Source of the DNA: Hawksworthiomyces lignivorus
Taxonomy: Eukaryota > Ascomycota > Sordariomycetes > Ophiostomatales > Ophiostomataceae
NCBI GenBank assembly: GCA_002917075.1
Contig: NTMA01000009.1
Coordinates: 248,001-312,000 of the forward strand
Length of the DNA: 64,000 nt
Reading direction: 5' to 3'
Under the pieces are notes generated by a model. It made no database searches. It was not told where the DNA came from and was given only the letters and a program-made list of their open reading frames with translations. The translations under genes and the position numbers were made by a program. Below, piece after piece: positions 23,029 to 33,630 of this stretch. The first letter of the stretch is position 1. The number at the start of each line of letters is the position of its first letter.

Positions 23029-26000
23029 ATGAATGCGAACAAACCACTCCCACCACCACCACCACCAGCTGCCGGCGAAGATATGGCCGAACCATCCTCC
23101 CGCCGCATCTCACATGAATCCCAATCGTCCGTCTCGACGACGAGCCTAATCTTTGAAGAGATCAGCGAGCACCTAGCCGCCCAGGCTGACGCGGCCAGAC
23201 CAGCAAAGAGCCGCAGGGACAGCAACGGAAGATGGCGGTCCCCTGGAGACTATCACGGCGGCGATGGCTCGCGGGGCCAGCGAGGGGACAGGCTCTCCGA
23301 CTTTGACGACGACGATCCGCTAAAAGACGAAGAGACGAGCGGCGACTACGACCTCGAGACGGGTCCCTTTCTCGGCGGTGCTCGCAGCGCCAGCGGCCCG
23401 AACGGCGGCCCTGCCGCCGGCAATGACGCCGCCTTTGGGTCCAAGCGGAGCGGCTATATCATGATGGATCCGAAGCTGCGGCGGATCGTGATCATCACGT
23501 CGCTGGTTCTCGTGCTCGCCTGGGTGGGCGGCCTGTTCGTCTACATCTCCCACAAGTCGTATCTGCACGGGTCTGAGTTTGAGCACGACCCACTAGCGAC
23601 GGCCGCGCACGGGAACCTGCGCAAGATCACGCGGCAGCAGCTGGACGCGGGGTTCTGGTCGCCGCAGCGCGCTAGCATCCAGTGGGTGGCCGGGCCCAAC
23701 GGCGAGGACGGGCTGCTGCTCGAGACGAGCCGCAGCGCGGGGAAGCCGTTTTTGCTCGTCAAGGACGTGCGCAGCCTGGAGCCGGACGCATCCAGCACCA
23801 ACGGCGGCGGCCCGACCGTGGCGCCGAGCCGCGTCCTCGTCCAGGAGTCGTACTTTCAGTACGGCGAAACGACGTACACCATCAGCACAGCGGTGGCCAG
23901 CGACGACCAAAAGCGGGTGCTGCTGGCGGTCAACACCAAGTCCAACTGGCGCTACTCCAAGACGGCGTCGTACTTTGTGCTGGACGTGGCCACGCAGGCG
24001 ATGCAGCCGCTGGTGCCGGGCGAGCCCGAGGCGCGCGTGCAGCTGGCGCAGTGGAGCCCGGCGGGCGACGCCGTGGCGTTTACGCGCGACAACAACCTGT
24101 ACCTGCGGCAGGTGCCGGCGGGCGCGGACCTGAGTGCGGCGCCGGACGCGTCGCTGGTCAAGGCGGTTACGACAGACGGCGGCGCCGAGCTGTTCTACGG
24201 CGTGCCGGACTGGGTGTACGAGGAGGAGGTGCTGGCGGGACCGAGCGCGACGTGGTGGTCGCCGGACGGGCGGTTTGTGGCGTTTCTGCGCACCAACGAG
24301 ACGGGCGTGCCGTCGTACCCGGTGCAGTACTTTATCGAGCGGCCGAGCGGCACCGACCCGGCGCCGGGCGAGGCGAGCTACCCGGAGGTGCGCGAGATCA
24401 AGTACCCCAAGGCGGGCGCGCACAACCCGGTCGTGAACCTGCAGTTCTACGACGTGGCGCGCGGCGACGTGTTCGCCGTGCCCGTGGCAGGCGACTTTGC
24501 CGACGACGACCGCCTCATCACGACCGTGCTGTGGGCCGGCGCCGGCAAGGTGCTGGTCAAGGAGACGAACCGCGTCAGCGACGTCATGCGCGTCGTCGTG
24601 GCCGACGTGGCCGCGCGGTCCGCGCGCGCCGTGCGGACCGTCGACGTCGGCAAGCTGGACGGCGGCTGGTTCGAGATCTCGCAGCGCACGCGCTTCGTGC
24701 CGCGCGACCCGGCCCGCGGCCGGCCCGACGACGGCTACATCGACACCGTCGTCTACGCCAACGGCGACCACCTGGCCTACTTCACGCCGCCCGAGAACCC
24801 GGACCCCGTCATGCTGACCACGGGGCCCGGCTGGGAGGTCGACGACGCGCCCGCCGCCGTCGACCTCGCCCGCAACCGCGTCTATTTCCTGGCCACCATC
24901 GAGGGCGCCACCCAGCGCCACGTCTACAGCGTGCGCCTGCAGGACGGCAGCGGCCTGGCCGCGCTGACCAACACGTCCGCCGTCGGCTACTACACCGCGT
25001 CCTTCTCCGCCGGCGCCGGCTACCTGCTGCTCGACTACCACGGGCCGGGCATCCCTTGGCAGAAGGTGATCAGCACGCCCGAGGCGCCGGCGGCAGAAGG
25101 CGAGACCGCCGTCATTGCCCCCGTCCCCGCTTTCGCGCACACGCTCGAGGACAACGCCGAGCTGGCCGACCGCGCCCGCAAGCACGCGCTGCCGCTGCTG
25201 ACGTACGGCACGCTCGAGGTCGAGGGCGGCGTGCACCTCAACTACGTCGAGCGGCGGCCGCCGCACTTTGACCCCAGCAAGCGCTACCCCGTGCTCTTCC
25301 AGCAGTACAGCGGGCCCGGGTCGCAGGAGGTCAAGCGCACCTTCCGCGTCGACTTCCAGGCCTACGCCGCCGCCGCTCTCGGCTATGTCGTCGTCACCGT
25401 CGACCCGCGCGGCACCGGCTTCCTGGGCCGCCGCGACCGCGTCCTCGTACGCGGCCGCCTCGGCGTCGTCGAGAGCCACGACCAGATCGCCGCCGCCCAG
25501 CACTGGGCCGCCCTGCCCTACGTCGACCCTACCCGCCTCGCCATCTGGGGCTGGTCCTACGGCGGCTTCATGGCCCTCAAGACCCTCGAGCAGGACGCCG
25601 GCCGCACCTTCCGCTACGGCGTCGCCGTCGCCCCCGTCACCGACTGGCGCTTCTACGACAGCATCTACACCGAGCGCTACATGGGCACGCCCCAGGCCAA
25701 CCCCGAGGGCTACGACGCCAGCGCCGTCCAGAACGTCTCCGCCCTCGCCCAGAACGTCCGCTTCCTCCTCATGCACGGCGTCGCCGACGACAACGTCCAC
25801 TTCCAGAACTCGCTCGCCCTGCTCGACCGCCTCGACCTCGCCGGCGCCAGCAACTACGACGTCCACGTCTTCCCCGACAGCGACCACGGCATCTACTTCC
25901 ACAACGGCAACCAGATCGTCTACGACAGTGCGTTGGCTTCCTCTCTCTCTTTCCCCCCCTTTTCTGTTCGGTGTCTTTGTGCTAACTCTCAAACCTCTTT

Positions 26001-26111
26001 TCAGAGCTGGAAAACTGGCTGATCAACGCCTTCAACGGCGAGTGGCTCAAGGTTGACAATGCCAAGCCTGTGGGCCCGAGAAAAGTGAAGAGGCACGACG
26101 ACAGCGCGTGA
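23029..26111 (+). CDS. Dipeptidyl aminopeptidase, type II membrane (DapB/Ste13/Dap2 family)
   Basis: Two exons, 23029-25927 and 26005-26111, encode 1001 residues. The 77-nt intron (GTGCGT to TTTCAG, CTAAC branch) splits a lysine codon. The cytosolic N-terminus of about 150 residues is proline, serine and acid rich. One membrane helix follows (about 152-171), then a lumenal DPP-IV beta-propeller and an S9 peptidase domain. The propeller keeps the double-glutamate motif in DWVYEEEV that binds the free N-terminus. The catalytic triad is Ser843 in GWSYGG, Asp920/921 in VADDNVHF and His953 in DSDHG, spaced as in DPP-IV. It should remove X-Pro or X-Ala dipeptides in the vacuole or late Golgi. Sequence alone does not separate the vacuolar Dap2 type from the pheromone-processing Ste13 type. 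It is longer than typical DapB because of the N-tail. Confidence 0.94.
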
Positions 26112-26391
26112 GTGCAAAAGCGCGACTGTGCTATTTCTATGTAAATTATAAGACCACCTAGCATTTCCGGGCGTTTCTTTTACTGGGACCTGCGTGTATA
26201 TATCATATATTCGTTTTTTTCTGTCTTTTCTCCGTATTCTCCCATTTTTGACCAATTCGAGTTCGTTTCAAGGTATCATCGTGCAAATAGAAAACAACCA
26301 AAAATTCATTAAACCAAGTGATCATGAGACCGTCCTCCCCCCCAAAAAATCAACATGGCCTCTTCCCCCTGACCTAGGAAGAGCCATTCTC

Positions 26392-26890
26392 TCAGGCACT
26401 CCGTCGCTGCAGCTGCGGGTACTCGGGCAGCTTGTCGTCGATCCTCTCGACGATGCAGGCCGTGCCGTAGGCGCACACCTGGGCGAAGCCGCCCATGTCG
26501 CCGGCGTCGAAGCCCAGCGCGATGATGGCGTTGCCGCCCCGGCTCTGGCACTCATTGACCAGGCGGCTGATGGCGTCGTTGCGCGCAGAGTAGAGCTGGC
26601 CGCTTTGTTAGTTCGCGTCAACCATTCGCCAGGGCAAGAAGAGGGAAAGAAGCACGCACGAGATGAGTAAACCAGCGCAGCTCGCCGCCGGCCACGCTCT
26701 TGAGCACCATGCCCAGGCCGGCGGCCCAGTTGCGCGAGCGGACGGTCAGGCCATAGACGGCGCCGAGAACGCGCACCACGCGGTAGCCCGGGATGTCGAT
26801 CATGGTTGTTGTGATGACGCCGTTCGTCTCGGTGAAGCAGTGGAGGTCGCTCAGCTCGGGGGGCATCGTGGATGATTCGCCGCGCGGCAT
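26392..26890 (-). CDS. YbjQ/DUF74 (UPF0145) family protein, frame uncertain at the splice
   Basis: Exon 1 starts at 26890 (MPRGESSTMPPELSD) and carries the family core: GVITTTMIDIPGYRVVRVLG, then GLTVRSRNW, then GGELRWFTHL. The second half reads RNDAISRLVNE, RGGNAIIALGFD and CAYGTACIVE to a stop at 26394-26392. An intron is clearly present: GTGCGT donor at 26659, CTAAC branch, CCAG acceptor ending at 26594. Joined this way, however, exon 2 enters the wrong frame and meets a stop after 13 codons. The conserved half is recovered with a GTGCTT donor at 26655 and a CAAAG acceptor ending at 26601 (148 codons including the stop), with a non-canonical donor, or if two bases are missing from the GCGC run at 26580-26584. 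Family members form pentamers; their function is poorly known. Confidence 0.72.
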
Positions 26891-27024
26891 TATGAGTGTA
26901 TGGCAGAAGGGTGGGAGCAAGTAGGTAGTAGGACGAGGTCAAGTATGAAAGAGCTTAAGACCGACGTTGGAGCTGCTGTCAGAGAGGAGCTGTGACAGCG
27001 ATGTGAGTGTGTATTGGGTGTAAA

Positions 27025-27050
27025 GCAGAGGCAGAGGCAGAGGCAGAGGC
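27025..27050. repeat. GCAGAG hexanucleotide repeat
   Basis: Four perfect GCAGAG units plus a partial fifth, in the upstream region of the DUF74 gene. Confidence 0.8.
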
Positions 27051-28133
27051 ATGCAAGTGAAACCGAGCTGGTTCTCTCCAAGACAGCCTCGACGGGGCCA
27101 GCTCGAGGGAGACGTGCCTCCCTTTTATATCCAGAGCCATCTGGGCGGAGGTGTCTCAGGAGACTCAAACATCAGAAAAGAGAGAGACAGAGCGATGATC
27201 TGTATTCTGCGCCAAGACCGAAAGCAGGCAAGGCTCTTCCTCACACATCACAGCCAAAAGAGAGGTGCATTTCTGCAACCTGCCAAGATAGGCTCTGCAT
27301 CGGGCTCGCCTCGCTTCTTCTCGCAGTTTTGTTTCCAATTTCCTTCTTTTGGGAACGATAGTGATCCTCTTTTACGTCATTCATCAGTCTCTCGTAGAAG
27401 ATAGCTTTCTGACCAAACATTGGCGCTGTGGGCGCTATGCTCCGATTCGCCCACCTTCACAAATACGAAAAACGATGCTTATGCTGCTACCGGTCCCCCA
27501 AAAACCCTGCAGCCTAGCCGTGCTGACTGCGGCCACCAACCACTGCCAGCGCAGTTGGTGCTGCGCTGAAAAGGGTGTCATCCGTTTCAGCCCATTTAAA
27601 GCTACTCACACTCCGATCTCCCCCGTGCCTACAGCGCACCATTAAGCCAAATCCGTCCAGGCCAGCTCCCGTGTTCTCTTCTTCTAGCGGGACTCTATCG
27701 CTGCGTTTCCTGTTGCGCCAATTGACAGCAGAAGAAACCAAGCCAGGCAGCAACAATACATCTCTTCGTATTCCGTTCTCTTTTCTTTTCATTTCGCTCT
27801 GTCTCCTTTCGTTCCCGTTTTCTCCTTTCTCTTCCTTTCTCGACGTCATTGTGTCCAAACAGAAAATCTGGCAGCCTGAAATCGACTTTCTCCATTTTGG
27901 GTCTGCCGTACCCCAAAGAGGCTCTACATCGCGAGACTACTGCAGAGAATCAGACTAGGCCGGCCGTAGAACGGATCATGGGATTTATGCTTAAGAGAGA
28001 AACAGACGAAAAAAAGAGGGCGAATTGAGACCATGAATAAAAGAAAACGGATAGAATGCCAATTGCATGCAAGGTACATAGTACAGCTCCAGCAGATGAA
28101 CCCCACAAAAAGTCAATGGCAATCTGGAAGCCT

Positions 28134-28151
28134 TTGCCGTTGCCGTTGCCG
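28134..28151. repeat. TTGCCG hexanucleotide repeat
   Basis: Three perfect TTGCCG units in the spacer upstream of the GH131 gene. Confidence 0.7.
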
Positions 28152-28622
28152 CTTATTTACCGGATGACGGAAGATGCTGTCTTTTAAGGGAAACGGTGCA
28201 AATATCTCGCACAATATTACAGAAGACGGGATGGGCCTGGCCTCTCTTTCTGATCTCTGGGAATTACCTACGCCTCTACCTCAGCGGCCTCTCTCCTATT
28301 CAGCCGTGGATGAGAAATGAGGGTTAAAGAAGGCGAGAAAAAAAGGAGAGAGCACCAAACGGAACAAAATCAGAAAAAGCCAAAATTGATAAAGTTTAAT
28401 TTATGGGTGAAGAAAGAGGAGGACCAGAGAACACCAAAAAAAAAAGGGAGACAAAATGGCTTCAAGCGAATCCCCCCTCTGTCTCCTCCTTCCGTCTACT
28501 TGGCTGTCCTCTTTTTGTTTCTGTTCCTTAAAAAAGGGAGGAGCTGTCTGCCAAAAGAAATAGCCCCTGCCTGTCTCTGTTGATCTCTCTCTGGTCCTGA
28601 GCTCTCTGACTTTCAAATCACC

Positions 28623-29661
28623 ATGCGCGCCTTTACTTCCCTGCTGCTGGCCGGGGCCGCCGCCGCCGTGCCCACGGCGCCCTCGAGCGCGGCGAGCGAC
28701 GACGCCGTCATCAAGTGCCCGATCGTCTTTGACGGGCGTGTCGCGTCCACGCTGAAGCCCACCGACTTTGACTCGTCGGGCAGCGGCTCGCCCTTCAATC
28801 CGGGCTACGTCAAGGGCAACGACCTCAAGTGGAGCGACATCCTGCTGTTCCCGACCGAGGCGACGCCCAGCCGCTTCGACGCGGCCGTGAACGGCTCGGC
28901 CACCCCGTACAAGGCGATCGAGGTCACGCTCAGCGACAAGTCCATCTTCCAGAAGCAGAACGGCTTCCGCCGCGCGGGCCTGCAGTTCAACGGCGACACC
29001 AACACCGGCAGCCCCGGCTGGACGGGCATCAAGACGCTGCACTTCAGCGTCAAGCAGGACCCACAGCGGCCGCTGAATCTGAGCCACGAGTATCTGGTGA
29101 GCGGAGCTCTTCTAGCCGATGGCGTCAATTGCGCGCAGGATGATGGCGAGTATCCGACGTGCTAATCTCCCCTGCTTTTTTTGCAGAATGTCTGGCACGA
29201 GGCCAGCGACTACTCGGCGGACCAGATCATGTTCCAGACCGGCACGCTGATCGACCAGTCCGGCCTGCCCAAGAACACGTTCAAGGTTCTCAGCCGCAGC
29301 AACAAGCTTCTATGGTCGACGCCCATCGAGGCTTCCGACTGGCAGAATTTTGCCTTTACTTTGGACTTCAACAAGAAGTAGGTCGTCTTCAGAGGCTCCC
29401 GCCGCGGTCTCCAGAAAACTAACCAGCGGCAGCACCGTTCAAATCTACTACTCCAAGGGCACCGACGCTCTGGCGTCCGTTCTCAAGTCGGCGTCCGACG
29501 ACTTGTCTGGTGCCGGCGAGTACCAGATTGGCATCCTCAAGAAGCCGACGGGCACGAGCGACGTGGTCAACAGCGGCTTCCAAGAGTCCGGCCTGAAGGA
29601 CGGTCAGATCTATGGCGGCATCTTCATCGAGGATAGCGCCAATGGGTGCATTTCCCTCTAA
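28623..29661 (+). CDS. Secreted GH131 beta-glucanase-like protein
   Basis: Three exons, 28623-29096, 29187-29377 and 29433-29661, encode 297 residues. The introns (90 and 55 nt) are GT-AG; the second acceptor could also be 6 nt upstream, adding Gly-Ser, but the branch site would then be too close. A signal peptide covers the first 15-23 residues. The mature part follows the GH131 pattern: KCPIVFDGRV, SPFNPGYVKGNDLKWSDILL, EVTLSDKSIF, GFRRAGL, PLNLSHEY, ADQIMFQTGTL, WQNFAFTLDF, FQESGLKDGQIYGGIFIED and a terminal GCISL. GH131 enzymes cleave beta-1,3/1,6 or beta-1,4 glucans in plant or fungal walls and occur only in fungi and oomycetes. In members I remember, the GFRRA motif is followed by Glu; here it is Gly119, so activity may be lost or changed. 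Confidence 0.85.
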
Positions 29662-30033
29662 AGGGCCCACAGAGTCGAATGGCTAGCTTGGTTGCGTAGA
29701 GCGCTATGTCTCTCTCCTTGAGAGTGACCCGCGCTATCAAGAGAGCGCCTTCTTTTGGCTGGTTCCTTCATCGTCTGCCACGACAAATCTCGCAGATATT
29801 AGAAAATGTAAAAGCAGATGAGATAGAAAAAAAAATAGAGTCTCTCTTGCTCTAGGGAGCTGAGAAGTCTGACGACGGTTGCGGTCTCTGCCGATAATGC
29901 CCTAAAATTGAAAAATTATGTAACGCTCCCACAATCCGCCCCATTCTTTAATTTTGCCTCCTCGCAGGACAAAGACCTCCATATTTGATAGACTCTGTTA
30001 CCGGCAAATATATTTCAACAATTGAAAGAAAAC
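29662..30033. other. Intergenic, no gene recognised
   Basis: 3' flank of the GH131 gene and upstream flank of tRNA-Lys, AT-rich. No gene seen. Confidence 0.55.
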
Positions 30034-30172
30034 GCCCGGTTAGCTCAATCGGTAGAGCGTGAGACTCTTAATCTCAAGGTTGCGGGTTAGTAGCATCTCC
30101 TCCAGAGACAAAGATTCCTCCCGAACACATCTGTTAACATACATCCAACAGGTTCGACCCCCGCATCGGGCT
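30034..30172 (+). tRNA. tRNA-Lys (anticodon CTT) with a 66-nt insert in the T-arm
   Basis: The acceptor stem 30034-30040 pairs with 30165-30171 and T30172 is the discriminator. The D-arm and the anticodon stem TGAGA/TCTCA are perfect, and the anticodon CTT is at 30067-30069. The usual intron site beside the anticodon is empty. Instead 66 nt lie within the 5' side of the T-stem. Removing 30086-30151 restores a perfect T-stem GCGGG/CCCGC with loop TTCGACC. The insert starts GTTAGT, ends CAACAG and has TTAAC 14 nt before its end, like a spliceosomal intron. It is flanked by a GGTT repeat (30085-30088 and 30151-30154), so its exact borders can slide by up to four bases. The downstream GGTT rebuilds a complete B box (GGTTCGACCCC), so transcription could still start. 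It may be a spliced gene or an interrupted pseudogene. Confidence 0.85.
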
Positions 30173-30220
30173 CAAATCCTGATGCGCCTCTTCAAGAGGC
30201 ATTTCGAATTCTTCAACATA

Positions 30221-30227
30221 TTTTTTT
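30221..30227 (+). terminator. Candidate Pol III terminator of tRNA-Lys
   Basis: A T7 run 48 nt after the tRNA end. This is the first T run of four or more, which is farther away than usual. Confidence 0.4.
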
Positions 30228-32058
30228 GTTTGATTTTGAGAGATTAATTCTGTCTTGAATCTTCTGGATTTTTTTAAGGCATTGATTCCATTGGTCTGTC
30301 TTGGCTGGTATGGTATTCCGTAGAAGCACCTCAGAAAACTTTGCTTCTTTCATCTTCGACAGCTCATCAAGAGAAAAAAATATATAAGTGACAAACGCTC
30401 GAATCTTACCAGTGTCCATGGTTACAGATCCAAAATTCTAAGCGAAACTTTTTGTAGATATATGCTTATACTCATTGCCTATTGCATATAAATTAGCACT
30501 AGAGCTTTACCATGGTAAAGAGAGCAGACATTTAATACTTCGCAAAGCCATGGATCGATACAACAGCGGATTCCATGCTCGCTGAAAAGGGGAGCAGCAA
30601 GAGTCTCCAAAGACATCGGGATGAGAGAAGAGAAGACAAGAAATTTTTAAACAGCTTGAGTATGAAGTTGTAGCAGAAGAATGAATAAATAAGACTCGAG
30701 CAGAAAGAAAACTAAGCATATGTCAGCATAATCAGTATATGATGTACGTCTTAGGAGCGTATTGGTAGAGAGAGAGCAAGGAAACTAACCTAAAAAAGAC
30801 GCTCGAAATACTAAAATTGAAACTTGTTAGAGAAAAGAAGCTACAATAATCTACCTTTGAGGATACTTCGGCGACGTTGGCCCGCATAGCCTAGTAAGAG
30901 AGAAAAGAGTCAGTAATTTGTAGCTAGGCAAAGGGGAGGCGATGTTAAGTACCGAGATGTCTTGGATCTGTTAATCTGAATATGTTAGCACAAGAGTAAA
31001 TACGTGCTTAGATAGACTAAAGACGTATCGGAGGTTCCGGCGAACGCGGCCGTGGCCACGGCCAGAACTACGCGAGCCGTGGGATAAATTCGTCGTAGTT
31101 TGAGAGGCGGAGGGAATGAGACCATCCACGGTTTGTTGGGTCGGGGGGCCAGACGTGGAGGCAGACGTGGCGGAGTCGTGGAGGACAATTAGAAGCGACG
31201 TGTTCAGAGAGTCGAAGACTCAACGGGCGCGTCATGTTGGAGGAATGAGTCGGAGAACGACAACAGACGTGATACAGTCGGTGGACAAACTTTGGAGCGC
31301 CGTCTAGACTCTCTATTAATATACAGATTAAACAAAATGGTAAGTTTGAGGACGCTCACACTACTCATTTTTGTTGATTGTTCTGCACAACGAAACAGTC
31401 AACTTCCATAGTATACTGTAATAAAGCAGCCGTATGGAGGAGTCAGAGTGTAATTACTCATGTTGGTTGGAAAAGTTGATCCATCGTCTGTTTGATGAGA
31501 TTCTAACATTATTTGTTTGTCGTATTCGTTGACAAAAGAGAGAATATACTTACGGAGACAATCTTGAAATATAGCAACGTACCAGAACAGACATTGTTCT
31601 GTTTACCCATGAAACATCAACAAATCTGTAGATCTGCTGCCAGTGGGCTGACATCAGAGGATGAACGTTGGAGAACGAACGTCGAACTCACAGCATAGAC
31701 ACTTGACAAAGACAACAGAAAAGTACTGCACGAAGCAAACATCGCGCAACAGATGCAGCTGAAGGGGGAGGAGGCAAACGGAGTACATACGCAAAAGACG
31801 AAGATGGTTGAGGAGAAAAAAAAGAAAAGGAGAGGGGAATCTTCCTTCAGAGAGAAAAAGATGGATTTCTAACTGATGACATGGCAAGTGTCTTGCAAAC
31901 GACGAACAATGTCCACAACAGGAAGCCACGACCATGACAAATCTCTCTATCCGTGTACTAATACGTCACCCGCTGTGTTTTTACATAACCATTTACCAAT
32001 ATACGCTTTTTTGTCTGCTACCCTGATATAAGGCTAAGTTACAGGAGTGCCTCCAGCG
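30228..32058. other. AT-rich gene-poor stretch with possible decayed coding DNA
   Basis: No intact gene. A GC-richer island at 31020-31310 reads on the minus strand as a long frame broken by TGA and TAA codons. It may be a decayed exon, but I cannot match it to a family. The rest is AT-rich. Confidence 0.4.
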
Positions 32059-32191
32059 TACCTCGGTCGGTGAGGCCTTGGCGTCGGCGTAAGACCGGGC
32101 CCTAGATGGCAGCGTTGAAGGCGGGCGCGGCAATTCGTGCCTGTTGATAGAAAGCGATGGGTTAGCAAAGGGCGAGAGGGCACGATGGAAG
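32059..32191 (-). pseudogene. Inverted partial copy of atp1 (end of intron 1 and start of exon 2)
   Basis: The minus strand of this 130-bp piece matches 33987-34117 of the intact atp1 gene, including the 3' end of intron 1, the TATCAACAG acceptor and the first 75 nt or so of exon 2. Differences include C to T changes, one of which turns a CAG codon into TAG at 32103-32105, plus a one-base insertion right after it. Similarity stops at CCGAG, where the copy continues GTACGC, a donor-like sequence. It lies 1.9 kb upstream of atp1 in opposite orientation and cannot encode a useful peptide in the atp1 frame. Confidence 0.85.
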
Positions 32192-33630
32192 TGACCATGG
32201 CAAGCAAGAGTCCTCCATCTATGCCTGTGGAGAGGAGGCAGAGGCCCCGAAACACGTGATCATCCGCTGCTGCAGGAGATCCGGCAGGAGCTCCGGCAAG
32301 CGCTCAAACTGGCCCCGGGCTACCGAGGAGCTATTTTGCGCAGTACAGACGTACATAGTCAGGGCTGGCTAATAAATCCAATTAAACCAAATACTGTAAA
32401 GGATTGGAAGATACTTCTGCAGTATTATCTCATCATTAATAGAACCGCAGTAGAAGCTGTTGTTGATATTTTGCCAGCTCTCACTTAAACGGAAGCAGCT
32501 CTCACATAAGCATTGGGCATTCCCGGAAATACAGATCTATCTCGGAGGTTCGTGCTTGGGACTTCGCCAAAGCGCTTTCTGAATGGACCCAGAGAGGCGA
32601 GCCGAAAAACAATTGACATTTCTTGTTTGTCGTCTACAACTGCATCCACTTGGGCCAGAGCCGACAATGTGGGCCACAGCATCGGTACTTGCCGGCTGCA
32701 TCATTGGCAGCCGGGTCAGGAGCCCCGTGTTTTGGCAGGCTGCAGTGCATGCACGGTATCTCCGCGATGCCATATTCCTTCTTCTCTATTTTCTATTTTT
32801 GCTTCTTCAAATTGTCGCTATCAATTGACATCGCCATTGCCATCGTAAGCTTGGACGCAGTCGGTTGTGCAATCTTGGTCCACTTTCCGAATTGCCGAGG
32901 ATTTGACGACTTGTCCTCTCAGCAAGAAGCTGCGGACTGGTCGGAAATGGCACTGAAAGAGACGAGAAACATTGCATTCATCACCAACAATACATTGAGG
33001 GGATTGGGAGCTAGGCAGCCTGTCAAAATAGAAGACTCTGATGGCATTGGAAGCAATGAGTTACATTACATTACCATGGGGAAGTAGCAGCAAACAGCTC
33101 TTCACGTACTGATGCGGTTCCCTGGGCATTTTGCCGCACCAGCCGGACCAACGGCCACGCAGAGGCCGAAAGCTCGAACACTCTGCTTCCTCTGCTTCCC
33201 TCTGCGAGCAGACTCCCTGTTGACCAGTAACCGGAATTTTTAGGGCGGAAAATACAGAGGCTCATCTGTTATTGGCTGGACCCGCCAGGTCCAGACCCAC
33301 ATGCTCGTTTTCTTTGGTCCATGCTGGCTCTTTCTGGGCTCCAGTCTTTCCCTTCTTCGCTCGCTCGCTCCTCTTTCTCGCTCCCCCCCAGAGCACCGGC
33401 CGCTTTTCTTTCTCCTTGGACCAGTGAGAAAAAAGTCTCGCATTTTTTCCTTCTCTCCTCTCTTTTCCGCTCTTCGTCTCAAAACCTCCTCACACACCCA
33501 AAACAGACCTCCGTCCCCTTTCCAACGACTCTCCCCTCTCTCCGTGCAGCACAATTGCAATTGGTCTTGCAATTGTTCTTCTCTCTTCGCATTCTTTTCC
33601 TTCTCTCTTTTCACAATAACGGTCCCGACC
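32192..33630. other. Intergenic upstream of atp1
   Basis: Overlapping open frames at 32485-33090 on both strands show no family features. The last 300 nt (33320-33630) are strongly C/T-rich and form the atp1 leader. Confidence 0.5.

Larger units (their letters stand above)
26891..28622. other. Intergenic, no gene recognised
   Basis: Divergent promoter space of the DUF74 and GH131 genes. It contains hexanucleotide repeats at 27025-27050 and 28134-28151. Small frames have C/T-biased translations and no family features. Confidence 0.55.

Noticed and set aside
23682..25271. 529-codon frame inside the aminopeptidase gene, and long antisense frames over clathrin, DapB, Cwf19 and cdc25
   Set aside because: Shadow frames of GC-rich coding DNA; the sense frames carry the conserved domains.
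32513..33087. Overlapping open frames before atp1
   Set aside because: Two plus frames and one minus frame are open at once, which points to base composition; none resembles a protein family I know.
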